This document shows, piece by piece, positions 11,410 to 22,501 of a stretch of 64,000 nucleotides of DNA (position 1 is its first letter; each line of letters opens with the position of its first letter). This stretch comes from Knufia peltigerae. Lineage: Eukaryota > Ascomycota > Eurotiomycetes > Chaetothyriales > Trichomeriaceae. The translations under genes were made by a program, and so were the position numbers. The stretch is taken from contig JAPDRN010000035.1 of the NCBI GenBank assembly GCA_030247855.1, positions 4,051 through 68,050 on the forward strand, written 5' to 3'. The notes beneath the pieces are model-generated. The model was given only the letters and a program-made list of their open reading frames with translations, did not search any database and had not been told where the DNA came from.

Positions 11410-12072
11410 TATCACTTTGTCAGACGGCCGCGAATGGGGAAGAACTGATGATAGAAGAGCATACGGTTTCAGAAAAGATAGAAAAGAATTTTGATGGCGA
11501 AGAGGCTTCTTTAGCTTGAGAAACAGAAGGGACTTTTTGAGGAGAACTTTTGGTCAAGGGCGTGGTTAGCCTGTGCTGAGGCTGTGAGATGTCTCGATGC
11601 CCGAATGTATCTCGCTTAGCTACTGATGCTGCATATTATTGGTAAGGAGTCGCGCGGTGTGTTGCACCCAATCACATTGGTTCCTCGACTCATATTGATA
11701 TGGGACAAACACCCTGAGATTGGTGAATGTAAATTGACACCTCGATATAGCGTAGACGTCTTTGGGCCGCATCATAAAGAACCCACAGACTTGCTTCTAA
11801 AATGCTCTTCTTGAGCCACCCTTGCCGCAAACAGCAAGAATGCGGCACCGGCATAATGCACGCACGGAAGGTTTTGAAATTTCGAAGTCCGAAGATTCAG
11901 GCAGGATCACCTCCGAGATTGATGCTCCACAAGCCTTGAACAAACGTTTGAGCAGCGCCCTTCCAGAGAGAGGTCTAGGTCGGCTTTGTCACTGATGGTA
12001 GTATGTGAAGCCGGATGAGTACACAGCTCGCATGATTCGTCATTCGTGAAGTTGAACATGATAAGGAAGTTC
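11410..12072. other. Intergenic, HET remnant to MRT4
   Basis: Former promoter of the HET remnant and the 3' flank of MRT4. Nothing coding or structured is evident. Confidence 0.6.
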
Positions 12073-12825
12073 TCAAACAGCAGTTCCGTCAATGTCCATG
12101 CCATTGATTTCCCGTACTGCACCCTCATTCTTGTCAAAGACAGCTTTCAGGTCAATCTTGAACTCTGACATGCGGACACCTAGAATTTTGAGTATGTTTG
12201 TTTGTCTGGAGTCCAGTGTGTCCCCCTCCCTACACACCAAATAGCCTTCATCGTCGTCCACCATAGCCCCATCAGGTCTCTCCTCCAGCACCACCTTTCC
12301 TTTCAGTATGCGTGTGGGTATTCCAAGTTTGCGAAGGGTAGGCTCGATTTGAATGGGCAGTGGATCTTCCTCCCCGCCTGGTACACCGTACATGGTATGA
12401 AGCTCTCCTGGAGGTATTCTGACCTCCTGCGTTGCGGCTGTTCCACTTCTCGCATAGTCCAAGTTGAGCGTCCCTTGGAAATATTGTTCGATTTCTGACG
12501 GTTCTTGATTTGTAAAGAGCAGCCCCATCTCGCCCTTGACATAACGTCCCAAAGCACTGACACCGGGTACACACTCGGTTTCGGCGGTCTGGCCCAGTCC
12601 TACCATCATGACTTTTGTCTTGCCCATCATTATCCTCGAATCGCTGAGGTCTGATCTAACTTGCTTGAGAAAGTTGTTTCTCATGTTCTCGACACCAAAT
12701 ACCCAAATGTAGTTGTACTGCTCAGCGGCCTCTTGCACATTTGCAGCCAGTCTCCTGACGAGTTCTTTACGGTTCTTGTGGGTTTTGGAGGTGTGGACGA
12801 TGCGATTGCGTTTAGAGGGAGGCAT
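12073..12825 (-). CDS. MRT4: Ribosome assembly factor Mrt4
   Basis: A 250-aa single-exon protein of the uL10/P0 family. It starts MPPSKRNRIVHTSKTHKNRK, the usual Mrt4 opening with PxSKR and a basic N-terminus, and continues ELVRRLAANVQEAAEQYNYI and NNFLKQVRSDLSDSRIMMGK, which correspond to the rRNA-binding domain shared with P0. It lacks the acidic P-protein C-terminal tail, as Mrt4 does. Length is close to yeast Mrt4 (236 aa). Mrt4 is a nucleolar and nuclear trans-acting factor that occupies the P-stalk base of pre-60S particles and is replaced by P0 late in assembly. The insert after FTNQEPSEIEQYF is typical. Start and stop are unambiguous. Confidence 0.95.
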   Translation of the reverse strand: MPPSKRNRIVHTSKTHKNRKELVRRLAANVQEAAEQYNYIWVFGVENMRNNFLKQVRSDLSDSRIMMGKTKVMMVGLGQTAETECVPGVSALGRYVKGEMGLLFTNQEPSEIEQYFQGTLNLDYARSGTAATQEVRIPPGELHTMYGVPGGEEDPLPIQIEPTLRKLGIPTRILKGKVVLEERPDGAMVDDDEGYLVCREGDTLDSRQTNILKILGVRMSEFKIDLKAVFDKNEGAVREINGMDIDGTAV

Positions 12826-13817
12826 TTTGATCTATTGAGAGTTGGAGGGATATGTTTTTGTTTGGAGGGAGAGGAATACAAGGAAAGGCAACGGGTGAAA
12901 ATCTGTGTACAAAAGTTGTAGTTGGATGTTGACTGTTGAATGTAAAACTGCAAAACCGCGACTTTCAAAAAAATTATTTTAGCGTTATCGAGGATAAGAA
13001 TTCACGGTACGAGTACGAGCACCGAGTACGGTACAGTACAGGAATACTCCGTAAAATGCAGGGAAAATCTACCACTTTCCCCCGCCTGCCACTAAACCAC
13101 ATTTGAGTGCTACTAGTATTCTCTGCTGTCTATTCATACTGCCCTCGTGCTCCCTGGAGATGGTATTTTGATTAGACCATCGTGTCTGCCGGCGCGTCAG
13201 AGCCGCTAGTATAAAATTGCCGGTCGTCAATGATGAGGTCAAATGCGAAAACGAATACGAATACGCCCACGACATACTCCGTACTGCACTGTTATCCGCA
13301 CAATGATGGATCGATGAGTCGACGGTTTTAATGCGGCAAGATTGATTGGCGCGGTTAAGAAGATGTTAATTCCGATCGGAAGCAAATTTCGCCGGGTCGC
13401 CCGTCCCACTCTTTTCCACTCTTTCTCCAGAAGCTTAGATTTTCTTAGGTAGAAGAAGAAACAAAAGGTCGAACGGGATGCTGTACCCTGGACTTTGACG
13501 GGCCCGAAATGACTGTTACAGTCCGCCATGGGGCAAAACGTGAGTGAATGGATACGAGTCATCGCGCAATAGACCACCTAGACATTTCCAGGAGAAAAGA
13601 TATGAAAAAGACTTCACACCCAGCCAGCATTCTTTATTGATGTTGTTGTTGTTGTCCTCCTGTTCGTGCTCGCCTACGACTACGCCTTACCTTCTGTTCT
13701 CTCCTTACCTCGTCTTTCTTGTGCCTTGCCTTGCTTTGCCTCGCTCTCTTGACAAGTAGCCGTTGATCGTCATATCCCCATTACTCGTCCTCTCCGTCAC
13801 GGCACTCTCACAACACC
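12826..13817. other. Divergent promoter region, MRT4 / MFS transporter
   Basis: Divergent intergenic space of about 1 kb. It carries TACTCCGTA at 13045 and 13275, repeated GTACGAG/GAGTACGG words near 13008-13035, and a long C/T-rich leader (about 13650-13800) just before the transporter ATG, as is common upstream of fungal transcription starts. Confidence 0.6.
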
Positions 13818-15568
13818 ATGGCTGCTGAGGACAGTCCAACACAACCAGTCGTCGACGAGAAGACCGCCCAGGACCCCGTGCGTTCTCAATCGTTGGCGTC
13901 AGATAGGCCCCAGGAGGACGAGGCTGCCGCTCTCGAAAGAGTCACCAGCCAGGCCGATGTCTATCCACAAGGTCTGAAATTGGTGTCGGTCCTCCTGAGC
14001 ATTTATCTATCCGTATTTCTCGTGGCGCTGGATCGGACTATCATTGCCACGGCACTCCCAAGGATCACCGATGAATTCAACAGTTTTGGTGATATTGGCT
14101 GGGTATGATTGCTCTCTCTGGTGGTAATTGGCAACACGCCACTGACAATTCCTGACAGTACAATGCTGGGTTTTTGCTGCCCACTACTGCTCTCCAACTC
14201 TTCTTCGGACGTCTATACACATTCTACTCGCCAAAGTGGATTTTTATGAGCCTGGTCGGCGTCTTCGAAATTGGTTCGGCTGTCTGCGGTGCCGCACCGA
14301 ACTCGATCGGCTTCATCTGGGGACGAGCTGTGGCAGGACTCGGTGCTGGGGGTTTGTTCAACGGAGCCATGATCTTGATGATGTACGCAGCTCCTCTGGA
14401 AAAACGTCCCACTTACATGGGCTTGCTTGGTGCGGTTTTTGGTGTCGCCTCCGTGGCAGGACCACTGTTGGGAGGTGTCTTCACCACCAGTGTCACCTGG
14501 AGATGGTGCTTCTACATCAATCTGCCAATCGGTGCCTTGGTCTTGGTCTTTCTGTTCTTCGCTATTGACAACACCAAGCCGGCCCTCGGCGACCTCCCGT
14601 TCAAGGAGAAGCTCCAGCGGGTCGATATTCCCGGCACTCTCATCTTCATCCCCTGTATGGTATGTCTTCTTCTGGCGCTACAATGGGGCGGACAACAGTA
14701 TGCATGGAGTGATGGCCGCATCATTGCCCTGTTTGTCCTGTTCGGCGTCTTACTCATGGTGTTCATTGCCATCCAAATCTGGCGGCAAGAGTCAGCAACC
14801 GTACCACCACGCATCATGATGAAGAGAACGATTGCTGCGGGCATGTTCTACGCCTTCTGCCTGGGCGCCTCGTTTATGCTCATCGTCTACTATTTGAGCA
14901 TCTGGTTTCAGGCCATCAAGGGCGACTCTGCCATCAGAGCTGGTATTTCCACTCTTCCATTCATCCTGGCGCTGGTCATAGCATCCATCATTTCCGGAGT
15001 TTTCGTCAGCCGGATTGGTTATTATATGCCATCCATCATTGCCGGCGGTATCTTGACACCCATTGGTGCTGGACTGTTTACTCTTTTTGATATAAACACA
15101 TTGCACCCCATGTGGATTGGTGTTCAGGTCCTGTACGGCTTTGGTGTCGGCCTAGGTCTTCAGCAGACCAACATTGCCGCTCAGGCTGTTTTGGACAAGA
15201 AGGACGCTCCGACCGGAGTTTCTGTCGTGTTCTTTGGACAAGGTCTTGGAGGTACCATTTCCGTTGCAATGGGCCAAAACATCCTCGACAACAAATTGAT
15301 ATCAGGATTGAAGGGCGTCAATGGTATTCGACCCCAAGATGTTGCAAGTACTGGCGCGACTAGCCTACGCAAAGTCTTCACAGCCCAACAACTACCGATG
15401 GTTCTCAAGGTCTATAACCACTCACTCGTGATTGTCTTCTATGTTGGACTGGCATTTGCATTGGCAGCGCTGATGGGCGGAATCTGGATGGAATGGAAGA
15501 GCGTAAAGAAACCAAAAGCCGATAACAAGGAAGCCCCAAGAGATGAGGAGGCTGAATCCTCGACATGA
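13818..15568 (+). CDS. MFS multidrug/efflux transporter, DHA2 (14-TMS) type
   Basis: Two exons, 13818-14102 and 14159-15568, with a 56-nt intron (GTATGA donor, CTGACAG acceptor), giving 564 aa. A hydrophilic N-terminus of about 50 aa precedes the first membrane segment, which carries the DHA2 motif LDRTIIATALPRIT. GRAVAGLGAGG and the antiporter motif C (GVASVAGPLLGG) follow, then WRWCFYINLPIGA. About 14 hydrophobic segments are visible, and the tail is charged (KKPKADNKEAPRDEEAE). The family exports drugs, toxins or metabolites across the plasma membrane by proton antiport. No biosynthetic genes flank it, so no specific substrate can be proposed. The intron position just after FGDIGW is shared by many fungal DHA2 genes. 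Confidence 0.9.
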
Positions 15569-16430
15569 GAGATCATTACTCCTTGACCACATCCGAAAAG
15601 CAAGGTGTCAAAACCAGCCACATGCTACAAGCATACCGACAAAGTTATGGTCTTCAGGACACAAAACTGTTGATACCAGAACATATCTGAACAGACGCGA
15701 GACTTTGTCTCTATCGACTGCCGAGGGGACAGATCTGAACAGACACCATTACACGCCAGCGACATCATTTCGACTGGATGATGAAGCTGAATTGAAGTCG
15801 GAAAAGTGCAATACTTGATGCCATAATATGTTGGCTCAAGTCATCATTTTACGATCTGGTTTGCCAGCAGGCCGACAATGTGCACCAATCGTATATTTGG
15901 GTGTGTGCCTGCCATGGCGATGCCATGCTATGGCCAACGTCAATTGACATACTCGGTGCGGCTTCCCAGCCCACCAGTATTTCGGAGACAACTGTATGAT
16001 ATTTACTGAGGGAGCTGGCCTGTGAGGTATTGAAACTCTACTCAAGCTAATGGGCCTCTTTTGCGTATACGCATAAGCAACCCAACAAAATTCGCCGATA
16101 ATAGATGTGTTAATAGCAAAAGGTAATAGACAAACCTATGCATACATCGACCTCCCAATCTCAACTTAGTTGACTTAATGATATGTACATTTACAATGTC
16201 TCCATAGTAGACTCCGTATTTTTAGGTGTTGACACTGATCGAGACGCCGCTTTAAATTGAATTTATTCTCAACACTTTACGGAGTAAATCTACGGAGTGC
16301 CGCACTCATACCTTTGCCCGTACCCAAACACCTTGAATTGTGGTTCTCTTCTGCCAGTCTGTCTTCTAGGATGCTCTAAGATCCGGCCCTGATTCTTACC
16401 ATCTTCTGGCTGTCACTTCTACATTCAAGC
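15569..16430. other. Intergenic, MFS transporter to PHS1-like
   Basis: About 860 bases with no coding signal. It holds TACGGAGTA at 16278 and related words at 16214 and 16293, in the promoter of the PHS1-like gene. Confidence 0.6.
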
Positions 16431-17171
16431 ATGGACAACAACATTAATCAATCTCGTCCACCAGGCGAACGCCGGCCACCTTCTCGCGCCTCTGAACCCA
16501 GCCTGACCTCGCAATACCTAATAGTGTACAACGCACTCTGCCTCGTCCTCTGGTCTACCGTGACGTTACGGGCCGCCCTTCTCATTCCAACGCTCCTCAC
16601 GTTCGGCAAACTCGAGAACCTCTTCGATGCGCTGTTTCCGCTGTTGAAATGGACCCAGACAATCGCCCTGTTAGAGATCGTCCATGCTCTGGTTGGTCTT
16701 GTCCGCGCCAGCCCGTTGACGACGGCAATGCAGGTTGCTTCGCGCATCTTGGTCGTTTGGGTCGTGCTTGAGATGTTCCCCCAAATCGTTCTTACTACCA
16801 ATATATACGGCCGCTCTGCACCGGGTTCGACTACGGGTCCGATCGCGTTTGCAGGGATCATTACAGCATGGGGGATCACAGAAATTATTCGTTACGGGTT
16901 CTTCGTGTGGAAAGCAGCCGTCAGCGAGAGAGTCCCTGCTGCCTTGACGTGGTTGAGATACAACACCTTCTTCGTGCTGTACCCGATCGGCATCACGAGC
17001 GAGTGCTTGCTCATGTATCTCGCCCTCACGCCGGCGCAGAAACAAGGGAAGAACGTAGATTGGTTGCTGAAGGCCGTGCTGGGAGTATATGTACCGGGAA
17101 GTTATATCTTGTACACGCACATGATGAGGCAGAGGAGGAAGGTCATGAAAGGAAAAGGGAAATCCGCATAA
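16431..17171 (+). CDS. PHS1: 3-hydroxyacyl-CoA dehydratase, Phs1/PTPLA family
   Basis: A 246-aa single-exon integral ER membrane protein that performs the third step of very-long-chain fatty acid elongation, removing water from 3-hydroxyacyl-CoA. It shows the family signature across about six hydrophobic helices: WSTVTLRAAL, LEIVHALVGLVRASP, QVASRILVVW, WGITEIIRYGFF, RYNTFFVLYPIGITSE. The two catalytic residues known from yeast (Tyr149 and Glu156, spaced seven apart) correspond to Tyr184 and Glu191. The C-terminus ends in a lysine-rich tail (RQRRKVMKGKGKSA) that resembles the basic ER-retention tails of this family. An N-terminal extension of about 25 aa, rich in Arg and Pro, is longer than in yeast. 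Confidence 0.93.
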   Translation: MDNNINQSRPPGERRPPSRASEPSLTSQYLIVYNALCLVLWSTVTLRAALLIPTLLTFGKLENLFDALFPLLKWTQTIALLEIVHALVGLVRASPLTTAMQVASRILVVWVVLEMFPQIVLTTNIYGRSAPGSTTGPIAFAGIITAWGITEIIRYGFFVWKAAVSERVPAALTWLRYNTFFVLYPIGITSECLLMYLALTPAQKQGKNVDWLLKAVLGVYVPGSYILYTHMMRQRRKVMKGKGKSA

Positions 17172-17803
17172 AATATACAAGGCGAAATGGGCAGTCTCTC
17201 GTTGATGCTGTCAAATTTTGTCCCGCTGTTCTGTTGGACTTAGCCCGCACGAAGCGTCCTTGCTAGCTTTATGATCATAGGAATGATGACTTGCGTTCAT
17301 GTTAGCTGATCAACCCTCGTTCCCGCCAGAATTCCAGGATCATTGTAAATGTCGTCTACCCAACGGACTAAGCATTGTGGCTGCATCAAAGAGATAAAAC
17401 GCGTAGGTGAATCTGACGTCCCAGAACATGTATGAGTCACATCAAGCGGGCCTGACTGGGCTTATCTGTAACTCCAGATACCACTGATGAGTAGATACGA
17501 ATATTCATCCTTAGATGAATTCTGAAAATGTTCCAGATGCCATATTGGGCATTTCTCTTTCCGACTCTGTAAAACAAAGTTGTGGAGAAAAACATTTGGA
17601 GACTTGAAAAAGTGCGTCATAAGAATCGAAGTATTTCACGAATGATCAAAGCACCGCAGTCCTGGATTTGTACAACCATATACACCCGTTGATCCTCGTG
17701 AGCGTTATCCCAACACGGATACATACTAGCCGGCCGACAGCACTCATTACTGCCGCTGCCACAAGTCTTTCGTTTTCATGGTTCCTCAATTATAGCCCTC
17801 ACC
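17172..17803. other. Intergenic, PHS1-like to EFL1
   Basis: About 630 bases between co-oriented genes. No coding signal and no notable repeat. Confidence 0.6.
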
Positions 17804-20800
17804 ATGCCAGCAATACCACCCTCCCAACTCATTTCCCTGCAATCCAACTCCCAAAATATAAGAAACATTTGTATCCTAGCCCATGTTGACCACGGCAAGA
17901 CCTCACTGACCGACTCCCTCATCGCCACTAATGGCATCATATCGCCCAAGATGGCGGGAAAAGTCCGCTATCTGGACTCGAGGCCGGACGAGCAAATCCG
18001 TGGTATCACTATGGAGAGCAGCGCAATCAGTTTATATTTTAGCATGATGCGCCGAGCGCAGGAGAACGACTCGCCGAAGAAGGAGGAATACTTGATCAAT
18101 CTGATCGACAGTCCTGGACATATCGATTTTTCCTCCGAAGTGTCTACTGCCTCAAGACTGTGCGATGCTGCGGTCGTGCTCGTGGATGCGGTGGAGGGAG
18201 TATGTTCCCAGACTGTGACGGTGCTACGACAGGTATGGATTGAGAAACTCAAGCCACTCCTGGTTATAAACAAGATCGATAGACTGGTTACGGAGTTGAA
18301 AATGAGTCCGGCCGAAGCCTACTCACACCTGGAGAGGGTTCTTGAAGGCGTGAACGCTGTTATTGGCGGCTTCTTTGCCGGCGAGAGAATGGAAGAGGAT
18401 CTGTTGTGGAGAGAGAAGTTGGACCAGAAACGTGCTGCGAAAGAGCAGCAGAAGCAGGATGCGTTAAGCGAGACCGCGACCGAATCTGATCTAGATCAAC
18501 AATTCGAAGAACGAGACGATGAAGACTTGTACTTTGCGCCGGAGAAGAACAATGTCATTTTTGCGAGCGCCATTGATGGATGGGCATTTACGGTCCGCCA
18601 GTTCGCTAGTATTTACGAAAAGAAACTGGGCATCAAGAGGTCGGTACTAGAGAAGGTACTCTGGGGGGACTTCTACCTGGATCCCAAAACAAAGAAGGTA
18701 TTGGGCCAGAAACACTTGAAGGGAAGGAACCTTAAACCTATATTTGTTCAGCTCGTGCTCGATCCGATTTGGCAAGTCTACAATGCAACGGTGGGCGTCA
18801 GTGGCGAGCGTGGGGATCCTGCGCTACTGGAGAAGATCACAAAGTCACTGTCGATTAAACTACCACCACATATTGCGAAGTCGCGAGATCCCAAGACCAT
18901 ACTGCAAGCTGTGTTTGCGTCATGGCTGCCGTTGTCGACGGCCCTACTCGTCTCGGTGATCGAATACTTGCCCAGTCCACCCAGTGCTCAGGCAACAAGA
19001 ATGCCGGAGTTGATCGAAGACTTAGTCAGTACGAGGTATATCGACGATAAGGTCAAAGAGTCGATGGTTGGTTTCAACACCGAGGCAGCGGCACCCGTGG
19101 TGGCATATGTCAGCAAGATGGTAGCGATTCCGGAGAGTGAACTACCCTCGAAGAGGAGGAAACTTGGGGCAGCACTCACAGCAGACGAAGCAAGAGAGCT
19201 TGCTAGACGCAAGCGTGCAGAAATCGCCAAGGCACAGGCCGAAGCTGAAGGTAGCAGTGACATGGATGGAATTACCAATGGTATAAGCAATACCAGGATA
19301 GGTGAAGAGGTCGAAGATGACGTGACGCCCGAGCAACCTGAAGACCCAGAGCATCTGATTGGGTTCGCGCGGTTGTTCTCAGGCTCATTATCAGTCGGGG
19401 ACGAGGTTTATGTTTTGCCGCCGAAATTCAACCCTGCATTCCCACACGCATCGCCTGAGCCGAAGAAAGTGCCTATCACAGCTCTGTATCTTCTAATGGG
19501 TCGGTCGCTAGAGCCGTTGGAGAAGGTTCCTGCCGGTGTCGTATTCGGCATTGAAGGCTTAGAAGGACACATCCTCAAAACTGGTACGTTATGTTCCCAG
19601 ATCGAAGGCGGTGTCAATCTCGCGGGAGTGTCGACTCTAAGCCAGCCTATCGTTCGTGTCGCCCTCGAGCCGACAAACCCAATGGATCTGAACAAGATGA
19701 TACAAGGCCTGAAGCTTTTGGAAAAGAGCGATCCATGCGCCGTATACGAGCAGATGGAGAGTGGTGAACATGTCATTCTAACAGCTGGCGAACTTCACCT
19801 GGAACGATGTCTGAAAGATCTTCGAGAGCGGTTTGCAAGATGTGACATCCAACCAGGCGAACCAATTGTGCCGTATCGCGAGACTATCGTGAAGGCGGAG
19901 GAGATGGAGGCACCCAAGACGAAAGATCCAAGAGGTACAGCACTTGCTGTGACAGCTTCAAAGACAGTGACTGTGAGGTTGAGAGTACGACCGCTTCCTC
20001 AAACCGTTACCGAGTTCTTGATCAAGCATGGGCCATCTCTCCGACGGCTGTATGCTGAAAAGCAGGCTCAAGAGGATGGTGTCGAGGTGGAAAAAGAGGA
20101 AGTAGTAGACCTTGGCAACGAGATGGGCAATGAGCGAAGTACCTTGTCACTGCAAGAATTCAGAAAGCAATTACAAGATGTATTTGATGATTTAAAGGAG
20201 GACAGGGAAGCCTGGACGAAAGTCATCTCACGAATATGTGCCTTTGGGCCGCGGAGAGTAGGGCCGAATCTACTCATCGACGCTACGGGAACAAATACCT
20301 GCAAAAGATTCCTGCTAGAATTGGATGAAGCGAAGGGAAATCGCGAGAATGTAACAAACGGACACGACGATGATGAAGCAAGTAACGTTATGACGAAAGC
20401 GACGCACGACTTTTCAGACACGATTGCATATGCATTCCAGCTTGCAACCGCCCAGGGACCACTGTGTCGAGAGCCTACACAAGGTGTCGCGGTTTTCTTG
20501 GAAGAAATAATCCACCAGCCGGCCGACGATGCCGATGCGAGCACTGAATCTGGACGGTTAACAGGAGAACTCATCACCAGTGTGCGAGAGAGTATCCGTT
20601 CAGGTTTTCTCGACTGGTCGCCTCGGATATTGCTTGCCATGTACTCTTGCACTATCCAAGCGACTCCAGAGGTCTTGGGCAAGGTGTACAGTGTACTAAC
20701 TCGGCGAAGGGGTTCGATCCTGAGCGAGTCGTTGTTGGAAGGCACACCGTACTTTACAATCGAGGCGACGCTACCCGTCGCAGAGAGTTTCGGCTTCAGC

Positions 20801-21055
20801 GAAGAGATACGAAAACGAACATCCGGTCTGGCACAGCCTATGCTTCAGTTCATTGGATTTGAGATGATCGACGACGTCGACCCCTTTTGGGTACCGAGGA
20901 GTGAGGAGGAATTGGAGGACCTGGGCGTCCACGGTGAGAGAGAGAACGTGGCGAAGAAGTTTGTGGATGGCGTGAGACGACGAAAGGGTCTGCTTGTGAG
21001 AGCGGCACGCGGTGGGAGAGACGCAGAGAAACAAAAGACTTTGAAATCGAATTAG
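17804..21055 (+). CDS. EFL1: Elongation factor-like GTPase, 60S maturation (Efl1/Ria1)
   Basis: A 1083-aa single-exon translational GTPase related to EF-2. In the cytoplasm, with Sdo1/SBDS, it releases the anti-association factor Tif6/eIF6 from late pre-60S subunits. GTPase motifs are complete: G1 AHVDHGKT (26-33), G2 RGITMES (66-72), G3 DSPGH (102-106), G4 NKID (156-159). Domains II-V follow (for example LIGFARLFSGSLSVGDEVYV and AGELHLERCLKDLRERFARC). The large charged insertions that separate Efl1 from EF-2 are present: a Gln/Asp/Glu-rich one near residues 205-245 and one near 445-515 with KRRKLGAAL and an Ala/Glu-rich helix. The diphthamide region of EF-2 is not conserved, as expected for Efl1. 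Length is close to yeast Ria1 (1110 aa). CACC precedes the ATG. Confidence 0.96.
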   Translation: MPAIPPSQLISLQSNSQNIRNICILAHVDHGKTSLTDSLIATNGIISPKMAGKVRYLDSRPDEQIRGITMESSAISLYFSMMRRAQENDSPKKEEYLINLIDSPGHIDFSSEVSTASRLCDAAVVLVDAVEGVCSQTVTVLRQVWIEKLKPLLVINKIDRLVTELKMSPAEAYSHLERVLEGVNAVIGGFFAGERMEEDLLWREKLDQKRAAKEQQKQDALSETATESDLDQQFEERDDEDLYFAPEKNNVIFASAIDGWAFTVRQFASIYEKKLGIKRSVLEKVLWGDFYLDPKTKKVLGQKHLKGRNLKPIFVQLVLDPIWQVYNATVGVSGERGDPALLEKITKSLSIKLPPHIAKSRDPKTILQAVFASWLPLSTALLVSVIEYLPSPPSAQATRMPELIEDLVSTRYIDDKVKESMVGFNTEAAAPVVAYVSKMVAIPESELPSKRRKLGAALTADEARELARRKRAEIAKAQAEAEGSSDMDGITNGISNTRIGEEVEDDVTPEQPEDPEHLIGFARLFSGSLSVGDEVYVLPPKFNPAFPHASPEPKKVPITALYLLMGRSLEPLEKVPAGVVFGIEGLEGHILKTGTLCSQIEGGVNLAGVSTLSQPIVRVALEPTNPMDLNKMIQGLKLLEKSDPCAVYEQMESGEHVILTAGELHLERCLKDLRERFARCDIQPGEPIVPYRETIVKAEEMEAPKTKDPRGTALAVTASKTVTVRLRVRPLPQTVTEFLIKHGPSLRRLYAEKQAQEDGVEVEKEEVVDLGNEMGNERSTLSLQEFRKQLQDVFDDLKEDREAWTKVISRICAFGPRRVGPNLLIDATGTNTCKRFLLELDEAKGNRENVTNGHDDDEASNVMTKATHDFSDTIAYAFQLATAQGPLCREPTQGVAVFLEEIIHQPADDADASTESGRLTGELITSVRESIRSGFLDWSPRILLAMYSCTIQATPEVLGKVYSVLTRRRGSILSESLLEGTPYFTIEATLPVAESFGFSEEIRKRTSGLAQPMLQFIGFEMIDDVDPFWVPRSEEELEDLGVHGERENVAKKFVDGVRRRKGLLVRAARGGRDAEKQKTLKSN

Positions 21056-21571
21056 ACCATGTTGGGTGTGACGAGGTAGCCAAATGACGTTGATACGATA
21101 CCTGCAAAGAATTGAATAAAATGAAGACATGAAGCAGACATGCCGTGAAAGATCCTCCCTATCAATACATCATATCGTGAGACTCGTCTCATCCTTGGTT
21201 CTCAGCGAGACGTCCTCAGCGTACATTGCATAGTAAATACGACACCTGCTGCAAGTCTGTAGTATACATGTCGAAGATGTCGCGTTTCTCGTAGCTGTGC
21301 GTCGGTCGGGATGATGTTCTACGACATAAGGCCTTAGAATCATCATACCTTCGACTCCGCCATGATACCATGGCAACTGGTCGGTGTGACTGAGCCTGTC
21401 ATGAACTCTTTCTGTCGTCGAAGCTTCATTCTGCTTGATCGCAACGATCCTGTTCTGGGGCGATGACTGAAATGGCTTATCTCATAGCTCCTTGTGTCTT
21501 GAGCGGGTCGCAAATCCTGAACCTCAAAAGATCGATGCCTTCGTGTTCGTGATGACCAGTTCGGATTATAC
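21056..21571. other. Convergent 3' space, EFL1 / DUF4604 gene
   Basis: About 515 bases shared by the 3' flanks of two convergent genes. Short minus-strand frames here are only the out-of-frame continuation of the DUF4604 gene. Confidence 0.6.
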
Positions 21572-22138
21572 TCAACCATCCGCGTCATCAAACGACAATT
21601 TAATCTTCTTGCCCTTTTTCTTGACCTGATCCTTCTTCTTTGGTGATTTGGCTTCGGCGTCATCCGGGTCTTCCAGCCTTGATCTCTGTGACTTCTTCAC
21701 AATCGACTGACCATCTACATTCACTTCTCCTCGGTCGTCAACCTCATCACTCGTCACCACCTTTCCGACTTTCCTCTTCTTGGCGTTGGCGGACGATCCG
21801 ATTTCCGTGACTTTTTGTCTCTCGTTTTGATGTTGCTGTTCCTGTTTTCCATCTTGACCATTGTCGTCGCCATTCTCCGTATTTGGCTGCCGTTCAAGTT
21901 CGGGATCGTCGCCTTCCCTCTGTCTCCTCTCGAATTCGGCCTTTTCTACCGTTTCGCCTGACTCGTCCACGATGAGTGGATCGTCTTCATCCCCGTCTCC
22001 GGTTTTCAGACGGTCTTTCTTGGGTCTGGCTATTTGAACATTCGATCTTCCGTCCAACCCAGCGTATTGTCCTTTCAGTTTACGGAGAAAGGATGGCTCT
22101 TGTTTGTCGTAGTGTAGGTTTTTGGAGTTGAATGACAT
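21572..22138 (-). CDS. DUF4604 protein (KIAA1143-like)
   Basis: A 188-aa single-exon protein from ATG 22138. The N-terminus MSFNSKNLHYDKQEPSFLRK matches the DUF4604 signature (LxYDxxEPxFLxKLKGQ), shared with animal KIAA1143. The rest is charged and probably disordered: DGDEDDPLIVDESGE, a Gln/Asn/Asp-rich middle, and two basic clusters (NAKKRKVGK and KKKDQVKKKGKKIK) that look like nuclear localisation signals. It ends KLSFDDADG. The molecular function of the family is not established to my knowledge. It is divergently arranged with MIP1 over 363 bases. Confidence 0.85.
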   Translation of the reverse strand: MSFNSKNLHYDKQEPSFLRKLKGQYAGLDGRSNVQIARPKKDRLKTGDGDEDDPLIVDESGETVEKAEFERRQREGDDPELERQPNTENGDDNGQDGKQEQQHQNERQKVTEIGSSANAKKRKVGKVVTSDEVDDRGEVNVDGQSIVKKSQRSRLEDPDDAEAKSPKKKDQVKKKGKKIKLSFDDADG

Positions 22139-22501
22139 TGTTATTCGATTTACTCGAGCGGAGTCCTCGAAATTGAAAAACCTATTGCGAATACAGCGTA
22201 ATGAATGTATCCTGCAGCAATAGTATTTCAAGTTCGATCTGTATCGACAAACCTCGAGGTTGGATAATTGCTTTCAATGCAAAAGGTATCAGCGGCCATA
22301 GTCTACGACATGCTTTGGTGAAATCGCCTTGGTTAAACATCGGATCTTAGATAAGATAAGATTATGAAGTGCGACTTATTGGATTTTGCCTCTCCTGACT
22401 GACTACTTCGAACCCCCCAAGACGTCAAAGAGTTGTGTCTCTTATCTGTCACCACCGTGGCCTTCACAATGACCATCTCAGCCCAAACGACGGTCGCATA
22501 G
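22139..22501. other. Divergent promoter, DUF4604 / MIP1
   Basis: 363 bases separate the two start codons, so the genes share a short bidirectional promoter. No TACTCCGTA word is present. An AT-rich stretch with TAAGATAAGATTATGAAG lies near 22348-22368 and contains two GATAA-type words. Confidence 0.5.
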